Below, piece after piece: positions 34,029 through 43,132 of a DNA stretch of 64,000 nt; within the stretch, counting starts at the first letter, position 1, and every line of letters begins with the position of its first letter. The notes under the pieces are model-generated. The model worked only from the letters and a program-made list of their open reading frames with translations. It did no database searches and had not been told where the DNA came from. Source of the stretch: Falciphora oryzae (taxonomy: Eukaryota; Ascomycota; Sordariomycetes; Magnaporthales; Magnaporthaceae); NCBI GenBank assembly GCA_000733355.1, contig JNVV01000028.1, positions 362,239 through 426,238 on the forward strand. The letters run 5' to 3'. The translations under genes were made by a program, and so were the position numbers.

Positions 34029-35691
34029 GGATCAGGTTGATGGGGCGCATCTACTCGCAGGCCGAATCCGTCGTCATTTGGCTCGGCCCCGAAGATCCCT
34101 AGCATCCTGGGAGTAACACCATGATCGTCGAGGTCGCCAGGCGACTGAAGATCCACCGCCAAGGGCGCGCCGGCACCACGGGCCCGGGGCTCTTTGACGA
34201 CCTCCTGAGCCTGAGCGACGGCGTCACAACCGAGAAGGCGCTGGACGCCGCCGCCGCTGATAACGACCTCATGGCTCTGGTGCGCGGCATCGACGCCGAG
34301 CACTGGCGCGCCGTCTTCGGCCTCGTCGACCGCGCCTACTGGTCGCGCCTCTGAATCTGGTAGGAGATCATAGCAGCCCGCCGCGACCCCGTCGTAGCCT
34401 ACGGAAGCACCGTCCTCACCTTCGAGGACCTACGCGCCCTGTCGCACTACCTAGTCCAATTCGGCAGGGGCGGAGACACGGCCGAGGCGGACGCCTAGAT
34501 ACGCCAGCAGTTCGGAGGCCTCATCCTACGCATTGCTCGCAACGGGTTCGACTGCTCTGACGAGCGCGACAGGGTGTACGCCCTCATGGGGCTCTGCCGT
34601 TACGAGCGGCTCAATCACTGGGACTACACCGCCCGGTTCCGTGACCCGTACCGCGAGCTCCGGTTCGAAGTCATAGAGCGCACACGCGATGTCAACTTCC
34701 TCACCCGTGTCGAGGACGAGGCCGCCCGGTAGGCGCGGCCCAAGACGATGCGGCGGGATGGGAAAGAGGTTACCCAAGTGGCAACACCGGGCCCTGCCGA
34801 CGTGGGTGCCGGATCCGCGGGCCCGTCTGGAGCCTTTGAGTATGTGGCATGTCCTGGGTGGCAACCAGACCTTTGACATCTCAAAGAACCCGGACGCACA
34901 CCTTGCATCCAAGAACGCGCGGCATGGGACATCTCCATCTTAAAGGTGTCAAGCTCGATGTTATTGCCGGGGTTAGCGAGTGCGACGACCAGGCGAAGCG
35001 CGAGGCGAGCATCCCAAGCACCTTGGAACTAGTCCGCGACCTCCTTGACCCCAGAAAGCCCTCGGCTTACGATCGGCCCCGTGGAGTCATGGATGCCTTG
35101 CTCTCGTCCATTGTTTTCTTGGCGGTCATAAACGCGGATGAGGCCGATTTCCCTGTTACCCCGGAGATGTCAGGACGGGGAAGAGCATGGCTGCTTCACA
35201 TGTTGGCCGAGTCGGAATATCCAACGTATCCAATGCCCTCACTGACAGACAGACCAGGCTGCTTGAGGAACCCGAAAATGTCGATGCGTCCGGTGTAGTT
35301 CCGTCTCGACAGCGGCTCAGCGCCTATGCGGCGAAGAATCAGGGACTCTGGCGCCAGATGATCCGCCAACGACAAGCCAGCATGATGCCAATCACGGCTG
35401 GCGACATGGGCATCTATCGGAGGCGCCTCTTCCGCACGGCAGTATCCGGGTGGATAGGCAAAGGTCCCCAGTCCCTCCGTGTGGGTGATGAGCTCTGGGT
35501 CGTGCCCGGTGCCACCGTGGCTTTCGTATTCAGGATCCCTGCAAGCGGTGACCCGAATAAGAGCGAGGGGGTTCAAGGCGAGCCAGAGCCCTGGCGCCTT
35601 TGTCGGACATGCGTACGTACATGGGCTGATGAGTGGAGAAGGGCATAAACTATTGCGGGACAAGAAGTTGGAAGGCATCGTACTGGCCTGA
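33990..35691 (+). pseudogene. HET-domain (heterokaryon incompatibility) pseudogene
   Basis: Conserved HET pieces appear in order on one strand: RSMARRGHRIRLMGRIYSQ, AESVVIWLGPE, RDRVYALMGL, and far downstream RRLFRTAVSGWIGKGPQSL, VGDELWVVPG and AYVHGLMSGEG. In-frame stops interrupt it near 34099, 34352, 34364, 34497 and 34730, and the C-terminal part changes frame near 35560. Each stop I can place is explained by C-to-T or G-to-A change (for example Trp or Gln codons). HET proteins trigger cell death after non-self fusion; this copy cannot encode one. No promoter or start codon was assigned. Confidence 0.8.
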
Positions 35692-36343
35692 GGGCTTGTC
35701 GGATCTTGCCGAACTCAACACTCCCCATGGGGTACGGATCTTTCATTGCTACATCCGCAGGGTATCTTTCCAGCTTTTTCTACGCACTCGGCATCCGGTC
35801 TCGAACCTCACGCTCAAGCAGTTTTTCTCCTCTTGCATAAACGGCTGGCGGCCGGCTGCTCCAAAACAGCAGACTTCACAAAATCGACATCCACGTTCGA
35901 TATCTTCGGCACCATCGTCCCGGGCACCGAGAGCTTCCAGTAATTTCGCATGCTTGAAGGCCATCCCCCCGTGTGCACACCCAAAAAGATCTGGCCACGT
36001 CAAACGACAACGCGCTGGACTTCAGCTTGGATTGGTCGGGTTCTAGGGCGGCGGTACGGAGCTGCCCATTCAATAAAATTACTCGTCTATTCTTTCAAAA
36101 GCCCTGTCACATTTGGCCTGGCTGCATGGCATTCACAACGTGCATAAAATGGTACAAAAGTGACAAATGTCAGATTGTATCTATCTATAATCCAGGACAC
36201 AACTCCCTAAACTACATGCAAACCGTCCGCCAGCTCTTACAAGTCGAAATCACCACACCTATGCCCCATACAATTTAGCTAGCGTTCCAGAAAGAACAAA
36301 AACCAGACGCCATAAACACAGCTTCGAAACTCCTCGAAAGAGA
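35692..36343. other. Spacer, no supported gene
   Basis: Between the HET relic and the repeat precursor. AT-richer from about 36060. Short open frames on both strands resemble nothing I know. It contains the 3' flank of the precursor gene. Confidence 0.5.
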
Positions 36344-37558
36344 TTAGAAAACCTCCCCATCCGCGGCCTCCTCGATCGACCGCTTGCCGCCCTTCGGGGG
36401 CTTCGGGAGAGGGTAAGCGGGCTGCTTCGGCGGGGGCTTCGGAAGAGGGTACGCGGGCTGCTTCGGCTTCGGGAGAGGGTACGAATCTCTCACGGGCGGT
36501 GAGGGCTTGGAATCTTTCGGGGGCTTCGGAAGGGGGTACGAAGGCTTGCCAGGCTCACGCTTAGCAAGATCGAACGCCCCCTCGATCGACCGCTTGCCAC
36601 CCTTCGGGGGCTTCGGCAGAGGGTAAGCGGGCTGCTTCGGCGGAGGCTTCGGCAGAGGGTACGCGGGCTGCTTCGGCTTCGGAAGAGGGTACGAGTCTCT
36701 CACGGGTGGGGAGGGCTTAGAATCCTTCGGGGGCTTCGGAAGAGGGTACGACGGCTTGCCAGGCTCGCGTTTGGAAAGCTCCTCGATCGACCGCTTGCCG
36801 CCCTTCGGGGGCTTCGGAAGAGGGTAAGCGGGCTGCTTCGGCGGAGGCTTCGGCAGAGGGTACGCGGGCTGCTTCGGCTTCGGGAGAGGGTGCGAGTCTC
36901 TCACGGGCGGTGAGGGCTTGGAATCCTTCGGGGGCTTCGGAAGAGGGTACGAGGGCTTGCCAGGTTGGCGCTTGGCAAGATCGAACGCTCCCTCGTCCGC
37001 GGCCTCCTCGATCGACCGCTTACCGCCCTTCGGGGGCTTCGGCAGAGGGTAAGCGGGCTGCTTCGGCGGAGGCTTCGGCAGAGGGTACGCGGGCTGCTTC
37101 GGCTTCGGGAGAGGGTACGAATCTCTCACGGGCGGGGAGGGCTTGGAATCCTTCGGTGGCTTCGGAAGAGGGTACGACGGCTTGCCAGGCTCGCGCTTGG
37201 AAAGCTCGAAAGTCTCCTCGATCGACCGCTTGCCGCCCTTCGGGGGCTTCGGAAGAGGGTACGCAGGCTGCTTCGGCGGGGGCCTCGGAAGAGGGTACGC
37301 GGGCTGCTTCGGCTTCGGAAGAGGGTACGAATCTCTCACGGGTGGGGAGGGCTTAGAATCCTTCGGGGGCTTCGGAAGGGGGTACGAGGGCTTGCCAGGC
37401 TCGCGCTTGGCAAGATCAAATGCCCCCTCGTTGGCGAACCCGGGGGCCTGGGCGCCCAAGCCAGTGAGGTCAACGGACTGCGTGCCAAGCGGGAGCGCCA
37501 TGGCCGGGATGGCGCCAATGGCGATAAGGGCCATGAGGTGGGCGATGTTGAGCTGCAT
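36344..37558 (-). CDS. Secreted Kex2-type repeat precursor with five Pro-rich cationic units
   Basis: Single exon, 404 residues. The ATG at 37558 (CCAAAATG) opens a classical signal peptide, MQLNIAHLMALIAIGAIPAMA. A more upstream frame start at 37669 would bury the signal and is rejected. After a spacer ending DLAKR (52) come five 57-residue units at 53-109, 123-179, 198-254, 265-321 and 335-391. Each ends PPKGG followed by KR. Linkers are short and acidic (SIEETFELSKR, SIEEAADEGAFDLAKR, SIEELSKR, SIEGAFDLAKR; C-terminus SIEEAADGEVF). Each unit has four (S/A)YPLP(K/R)P motifs (one reads SHPLP in unit 3); unit 1 has 23 Pro, 9 Lys, 2 Arg and only 3 acidic residues. This is the layout of Kex2-processed repeat proteins. 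The mature role is unknown: free cationic peptide, cross-linked RiPP or wall protein. Confidence 0.85.
   Translation of the reverse strand: MQLNIAHLMALIAIGAIPAMALPLGTQSVDLTGLGAQAPGFANEGAFDLAKREPGKPSYPLPKPPKDSKPSPPVRDSYPLPKPKQPAYPLPRPPPKQPAYPLPKPPKGGKRSIEETFELSKREPGKPSYPLPKPPKDSKPSPPVRDSYPLPKPKQPAYPLPKPPPKQPAYPLPKPPKGGKRSIEEAADEGAFDLAKRQPGKPSYPLPKPPKDSKPSPPVRDSHPLPKPKQPAYPLPKPPPKQPAYPLPKPPKGGKRSIEELSKREPGKPSYPLPKPPKDSKPSPPVRDSYPLPKPKQPAYPLPKPPPKQPAYPLPKPPKGGKRSIEGAFDLAKREPGKPSYPLPKPPKDSKPSPPVRDSYPLPKPKQPAYPLPKPPPKQPAYPLPKPPKGGKRSIEEAADGEVF
36360..37400 (-). repeat. Tandem coding repeat (five units of about 195-220 bp)
   Basis: Five direct units encode the 57-residue peptide plus KR and a variable acidic linker. 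Core parts are nearly identical in DNA, while linkers differ in length (8-16 residues). Within each unit the YPLPKP-coding motif itself recurs four times. Confidence 0.9.
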
Positions 37559-37729
37559 TTTGGCGAGTGGAGAGCGGAGTGATATAGTAAGAAGAAAAGA
37601 TCCAGGATATGATTGCAAAGACGTAGGAAATAACAAAGGAAATAAATCGAGGACAAAAGGAAAAGACAAAAGGAGATGGGTTGATGATGGTGGTCTTCAG
37701 TCTTGGAAAAGGCCGGCGGGATGCATGGC

Positions 37730-37736
37730 TTATATA
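37730..37736 (-). promoter_or_regulatory. TATA box of the repeat precursor gene
   Basis: TATATAA on the minus strand about 172 bp upstream of the start codon, followed by a pyrimidine-rich leader without upstream coding structure. The spacing implies a 5' UTR of roughly 140 nt. Confidence 0.5.
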
Positions 37737-37849
37737 GATTTCGGTTGCTCTGGCTCTGCCTCAGCGCGCCGAGGGCCAAGGCCATTGGGGAACTGTTTCC
37801 GTCATCGTCGTCACTGAGCTTGTCTCGGCGCAAGCCGATGCGCCGCATG

Positions 37850-38703
37850 CAGCCAAGTGCCGTCCCATCATCCGGTAGAGTTTACCCTATACACGGGTCC
37901 CGCGACCAGGGCCCCCTGGGGGCAGACCTCTTCGGTGGCATTTTACCCCTGGGCGTCTCTGCGCGAGTCGAAGCCGACCTGGATGTCTGTACCCTCGCCC
38001 GTATTACACGTAACGGCACAGCCATGCTGTGACAAAACCTACGAGTTGCTCGACTTATTGCTCACAGAAAACCCGACAAAAAGACTCCTCCTGGGCTCCC
38101 TGGAATATTTTCTACACTGTGCACTGGTAGTGTGTACAGGGCGGGTGAGTACGGGGCGCGTGGTAGCAGTGTGTCATCCTGGTAGCAATGGTATCGCCAA
38201 AAGGTTTGAGTTCAAGTGACAGCTTAGGCGGCGGCTTAAGCATCAAGGGGAAATCCATATATAGGTAGCTACGAGATGATCTGATTACAGTAGCAGGGAC
38301 ACTTTCGAGCTCCTGTCCCAATATAGCGGACATTTGATGTCGCCCAACTCGAGTCAAGTCTGTGAACTCTATAAGTGGCCGAAATACAGCATAGCTCGGT
38401 AACACACCGTTAAATGGAGCCCTGGACCATGCGAAAGAGTCACTCCAAGGGAGGCGAGGTTTCGGCAGTGGCTCTGCGTATCCAACCCCGGGAACTTAGA
38501 CGGCCAGTTTCCTAATTGAACAAGTAAATACGTAACATAAAGTCGGGCGGCGGTGTAGGGAACGCTCGGTGATAGCCTCATCTCGGCTGTCTGTCACGCA
38601 GAGCACAAGGATAGGCCTGCTGCCCGGGTCGCGACTCTCACCACTGCTGACGACGACTGAATGGCCTGCTGCAAAGAGGCCTGCTCAAAGGGGCAGGCCA
38701 GGC
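37850..38703. other. Spacer, no supported gene
   Basis: Upstream of the precursor gene and downstream of the transporter relic. No conserved open frame seen. Confidence 0.5.
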
Positions 38704-39909
38704 TTACACCACATGTCCCTTGGTCTGCTTGACCTCGTCCACGCGAATGTCCCGCCAGGGCAGGGTGGCCAGCCAGGCAACGGCGAGCAGGCACACACTC
38801 GCGATGAGCATGTACTGCTGCGCGTCCGCGTACGCCCACGCGATCGCCATCCGCGTCGGGCCGCCCCACGGGTAGCCCAGCTGGAAATATATACTGCTGT
38901 GAATCTGGTCCGCGGACGATAACATCGACGAGGGCAGGCGTTTAGCTAGCGCGTTAGGGAATACCGTCGCCCAGATGGCCGTCGCCACTCTCGAGCCCAG
39001 CGCCGTCCCCAGGCCGCCGGCCAGTTCCAGGATCGCGATAATGGCCGCCACGTGCTGGTGGCCTAGCGGCGCCATTATAGCCATTTCGGCGGCGATCACG
39101 AAGGGGCCACCCGCTAATGCTATTAGTATTTGAGTCGCCACCATGCCGCCTATCGAATCGGCCGCCTCGGGCGTGCGAAACCGGATTATCAGCCCGACGC
39201 CGAATATGGATAGGGGCAGCACAAACCATAGCGCCACCTAGCGGAACCGACTTAACCCCGTATCGAGTAGCCGATCACCAGCGCAGACGGATAGGACCCG
39301 GTGCGGTAAATGTTAGTGATGTAGGTCGTGGTCGATACGCGCTGGTTAAACGCAGCTAGCAGCATTAACGTAAACCAGCTGTTCTAAACGGCTGAGGAGA
39401 AGAAGATAAAGAGGACGGTGACGCCCGCAAAAAAGACCGTCCGGTCCGTTAGGCGCCATCCCCGCGGCGAGCAGCAGTATGCCGAACAGGTCGACGTCGA
39501 TGCAGTAGGCGCAGACGTCGTCGAGGGTGGGCAGCCGCCGGCGGCTAGGCGGGATGAGGCCAAGACGGCGGGCGCGTCGCTGGTTCCAGAAAAAGAGGGC
39601 GGAAAGGGGCAGGACGATGGTGGCAGGATCGCGAAGGTTCCGACGCCCCAGCGCCAGCCCGCAGGGCCCGCTAGGATGGAGTCGGCCCAGGGTCCGCCGA
39701 GCCAGGTCGTCACGATGTATGGTGACGTGGCGAAGGAGAGCATCAGGCCACGGTTGCGCAGGGACGAGGTATCGGCAATAAAGACGGTCAGGCGGCGGCT
39801 GACGCCTGGGCACTGTAGGCGCGTTCTCTGGCTTGTCGGCAGGTCCGAGTTGACGGGGACAGGACAGCGAGTCAAGTAATTGTGGCGACTGGCCACTCTT
39901 GATGCCCAC
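38704..39909 (-). pseudogene. Siderophore-type MFS transporter pseudogene
   Basis: Transporter pieces lie in order but in different frames: ADTSSLRNRGLMLSFATSPY and IVTTWLGGPWADS (39896 side), FFWNQRRARRLGL, FNQRVSTTTYITNIYRTGSYPSALVIGY, then an open C-terminal part 38704-39237. That part reads ISIFGVGLIIRF-like, GLGTALGSRVATAIW, GYPWGGPTRMAIAWAYADAQ, LPWRDIRV and KQTKGHVV. The C-terminus matches the fungal siderophore-iron transporter family (ARN/SIT/Mir). Internal stops near 39240 and 39385, at least two frame changes and a missing TM1-3 block make it non-functional. Confidence 0.75.
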
Positions 39910-40031
39910 GTCCGAAAACGCGCCCGCAGCGTCGTCGAGCTCCGCCGCGATTCACATCATCATGCTTCGGAGTGGCCCCGTCCGCTCGCTTCCGCTGCTG
40001 CTGGAAGTAGTCCGTTGCGTTAGGCTAGGGG

Positions 40032-40105
40032 GGGTGGGGAATTGAGGCTTGTTTTAAGGTGGGGCGGGTGGAGAATTGAGGCTTGTTTTAAGGTGGGGTG
40101 GGGTG
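40032..40105. repeat. Two-copy 34-bp G-rich tandem repeat
   Basis: Two copies of GAATTGAGGCTTGTTTTAAG plus flanking G-runs. Function unknown. Confidence 0.6.
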
Positions 40106-40458
40106 TGGAAAATGGTGAGCTACGGCAGTCAAGCCCATTGGACCCGGGGGAGGGAGAAGCCTCCTAGCCAATCATTGAGCGCCCCGCAACTACCGCAATC
40201 AACCATATCGACCCGAGGACACTCGACGGCATCAGGCACAAAGGCCTCCTTTCGAGTGAGCTGTCTCGCCCGCTGAGCAAGCGTAGTGTCAGCTGCCTTG
40301 CAATCGCGACTTTACACAGGATACAAGATGAGGCGATGTGGTCGCGCACCATAAACGACACCCAGGGAAAGGTAGGTGGCCTAAAGGGGACCGTGAACTA
40401 GAGGGTGTTGCACGCTACCAGCGGACCTTCACCTCGCCGGGGCTGCGAGCACGGCGGG

Positions 40459-40839
40459 GAGAGTGAGTGAGTGAGTGAGTATATTTAACGTCGGCAAGTC
40501 GGGATCTACCAGTCCCTGCCTTCCAGGGGGCATACGACGTGCTAGCGCTACCTAAGCTTATTTACACCAGGCTACAGTCCTGCTATTAAGGCAGCTAACT
40601 AATTAAACCCGAAGGCACACGGAGGTCGGGCCGCATTCCGGCGCTCCTTGTTGGTGAGCGGGCAATCGGCAGTAGGGCGTATATATACGCCGAGGCATTG
40701 TGGGCGCTGCGGGTGGTAGTGATGCTGTCGGCCGGCGAGTGTGCCGGGAAAGGGGTAAGGCCAGGTTTGGGCGGAGGGGGGGAGGGGGGGTCCTCGGGAT
40801 CACCCCTGGGCCCGGCCGTGGGTGCGGGGGACCAACGAG
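40459..40839 (-). mobile_element. 3' end of a non-LTR retrotransposon, copy 1
   Basis: Matches 53667-54030 over about 370 bp in the same orientation. On the minus strand a coding tail reads RRIYTPYCRLPAHQQGAPEC and stops. About 110 bp of 3' UTR follow, then TTAAATATA and the simple repeat (ACTC)n at 40459-40480. Copy 2 ends at the same base with (CTC)n. A shared 3' end followed by different short repeats is what LINE target-primed insertion leaves. Both copies are 5' truncated. Confidence 0.6.
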
Positions 40840-41094
40840 GCTTTGGACGTTCCGCAGGGGGGACGGCGTTATCGGTTGCGCTGTTGTGCGCGGGGGCCCG
40901 GGCGGCAGCATCGCACTCTTCCGGGCCGACGGGCCGCTGAGAAGAGCGTGTGCCACCTTGTTGGCTAGGGGGGCTGTTGGCGAGCGTGGTGTTGGTGTTG
41001 GATCGCTGGATTGGCGGGTGTTAAGGAATTGTATGCAATTTGTCAGTATGCACTAACAGCACCATGCCAAAAATTGGTAGGTTCGAGGAAGGAT

Positions 41095-41475
41095 GCCACA
41101 TACCACAGTTAAGGGAGGTACGACGAAGCCGAAAAGATATACGTGGACGTGCTGGCACTGCAGCGCGACGTGCTCGGCGGCAAACATCCTCACACTATCC
41201 AGAGCATGTACGGCCTGGCTATTACGTGTAATAGCCTGCGACACCAGGACGAGGCATTAGCGATAATGGGCGATTGCGTCCAGTTACGGCACCGCATCCT
41301 TGGTCCGAACCACCCTCACACGCAGGATTCTCTACGTATGTTGAACCTGCTACAGATTTCACCGTCGATGTCGAACAGATGCTCCAGGAGCTGTCATCGA
41401 TCCTGGACATCCGACAGGACCGTCCCGTGCGCCACCACCCTTCGTTCCGCGACTTCTTGCTCTACTACTACTACT
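41095..41475 (+). pseudogene. NLR debris: TPR unit and NACHT-flank fragment
   Basis: One frame reads RYDEAEKIYVDVLAL, RDVLGGKHPHTIQSMYGLA and LGPNHPHT, a kinesin-light-chain-type TPR pair as in fungal NACHT-TPR proteins. A second frame reads DVEQMLQELSSILDIRQD and HHPSFRDFLL, the motif found just after the NACHT domain in fungal NLRs. The pieces are short, out of frame and in the wrong order (TPR before the NACHT flank), so this is rearranged remnant DNA. Confidence 0.6.
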
Positions 41476-41809
41476 GTTCAAGCAACCACGAAAGGGGAAC
41501 GATACCCGTAGAATTTTTTTGCTGTCAACAGATACAAATACAATAACGGACGGGAAGGGGCAGAAACTTTCCAGGGATATCGTCGCCTTATCGTGACTTC
41601 CGGAACAGGCTTGTACCTGTAGACCATCACCACCACAAACCCCCCTTTTCCCCCTATGGTAGGCACCTTTAAAAGGAGAGTACCCGTGCTTGAGCCCAAG
41701 CCCGGAAGGGGTCCAGCAGAGCGAAGGAAGGAACCTGCTGTCTCCTTCCGCGGCCAGGACTCTGGGAACTTCTGGCCAGTTCGTACTTGACAATTGATGA
41801 GCTAAGGCT

Positions 41810-42059
41810 NNNNNNNNNNNNNNNNNNNNNNNNNNNNNNNNNNNNNNNNNNNNNNNNNNNNNNNNNNNNNNNNNNNNNNNNNNNNNNNNNNNNNNNNNNN
41901 NNNNNNNNNNNNNNNNNNNNNNNNNNNNNNNNNNNNNNNNNNNNNNNNNNNNNNNNNNNNNNNNNNNNNNNNNNNNNNNNNNNNNNNNNNNNNNNNNNNN
42001 NNNNNNNNNNNNNNNNNNNNNNNNNNNNNNNNNNNNNNNNNNNNNNNNNNNNNNNNNNN
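41810..42059. other. Assembly gap (250 N)
   Basis: Run of N between NLR debris and the LINE tail repeat. Confidence 1.
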
Positions 42060-42089
42060 TGTTAGTCCTGTTGGAGTAAACGAGCAAAG

Positions 42090-43030
42090 TTAAATAGGAA
42101 AAGGGTTAAAAGGAAAGGGGTAAAAGCAAAGGGGTAAAAGGAAAGGGGTAAAAGCAAAGGGGTAAAAGCAAAGGGGTAAAAGGGAAGGGGTAAAGGGAAA
42201 GGGGTAAAGGGAAAAGGGGTAGGTAGGTGAGAAACGAGTAAAAAAAGGGAAGGGATATAAAAGGAAAGGTAATGTACGGGCCCGTAGGTCTGCCGTTACC
42301 GTCCAGCTATGGTGTAGTAGTTGGTAGCTTCGACAAACGAAGCAAAAACGAAGGGCTTTTGAAGCAGCCGTTTCCAGTATCCGGGCCTGTCGAATATCGG
42401 GGCGGGGTCCGCTGTAGGCCATTTGTTTTCCAACGCCTTAGCCAACCTGCAAAATACAGGGTGGGAAGGGGATTCATTTCTCCCACAGCGGCACGGGTTA
42501 TCGTCCTCGTGTCCGAATTTTCGGTGGTACCAGTCGAAGTCCCCGTGGCCTGTGCGTGCGGCTATCAGCCGTTGCAATACCCTCCGGTGCAGTTGCAAGG
42601 CTCCGGGTGTATGTTGTGGTGCCGGCGGGAGGCCTATGGCCCTGTACCTTGCCGGGAGGTTGTTTTCGAACCACGCGTTACGGGCGTCCCGGGCCATTTT
42701 CCGGGCCAAAGCTTTAACTCCGGCCACCGTTGGCTTAAAATGCTGGGGTATCGGCAGGGCCGATCCCAACTTTGCTTCGGCGTCTGCCTCCTCGTTCCCG
42801 GGGATTCCCATATGGCCCGGGGACCAACGGACGTATACCCGGTGTTTATCCATAAAGCAATGGACCTCCTTAAAGGCCCCTTCGGGACGAAGATGATGGA
42901 CGGCCTCAGAAACGGTTTCTTCTGCGTCATTGTGCATATCCGCAACATGCGGGTTTCTGGTTGGAGTTCTTTCATGCACCGGTGGGGGCATCGGTACGGT
43001 CACCGGCGCCATTTTATTAATATAGTATTC
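42090..43030 (-). mobile_element. Tad1-like LINE fragment, ORF2 RNase H and C-terminus
   Basis: The open frame 42296-43012 encodes the end of a reverse-transcriptase polyprotein. RNase H hallmarks are VRWSPGHMGIPGNEEADAEAK, followed by the C-terminal zinc-knuckle-like CRCGRNESPSHPVFC and the tail common to fungal Tad1 LINEs. The RT domain is missing (5' truncation). The 3' UTR runs into a pyrimidine-rich (minus strand) minisatellite tail. Not autonomous. Confidence 0.82.
42100..42222. repeat. 14-bp minisatellite GGGGTAAAAGCAAA
   Basis: About eight tandem copies of GGGGTAAAAG(C/G)AAA, decaying to GGGGTAAAGGGAAA. Located exactly where the LINE 3' tail should be. Confidence 0.85.
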
Positions 43031-43132
43031 GACCTAAGATAGTTCCGCAAGTATTATACCCGTTGGTGGAGTACGTGGGACCACATACACCTGCTGAGGG
43101 CGCCCACATCGTTGTCCGTAACAAAAGATGCA

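Noticed and set aside
36910..37817. Plus-strand open frames across the repeat precursor (148-224 codons)
   Set aside because: They arise because the repeat is stop-free on both strands; only the minus frame has a signal peptide, Kozak context and KR sites.
38180..38220. GAGTTCAAGTG resembling a tRNA B box
   Set aside because: No matching acceptor or anticodon stems could be drawn around it; I found no supportable tRNA in the window.
42100..42222. Interstitial telomere
   Set aside because: The unit is GGGGTAAAAGCAAA, not TTAGGG, and it is positioned at a LINE 3' end.
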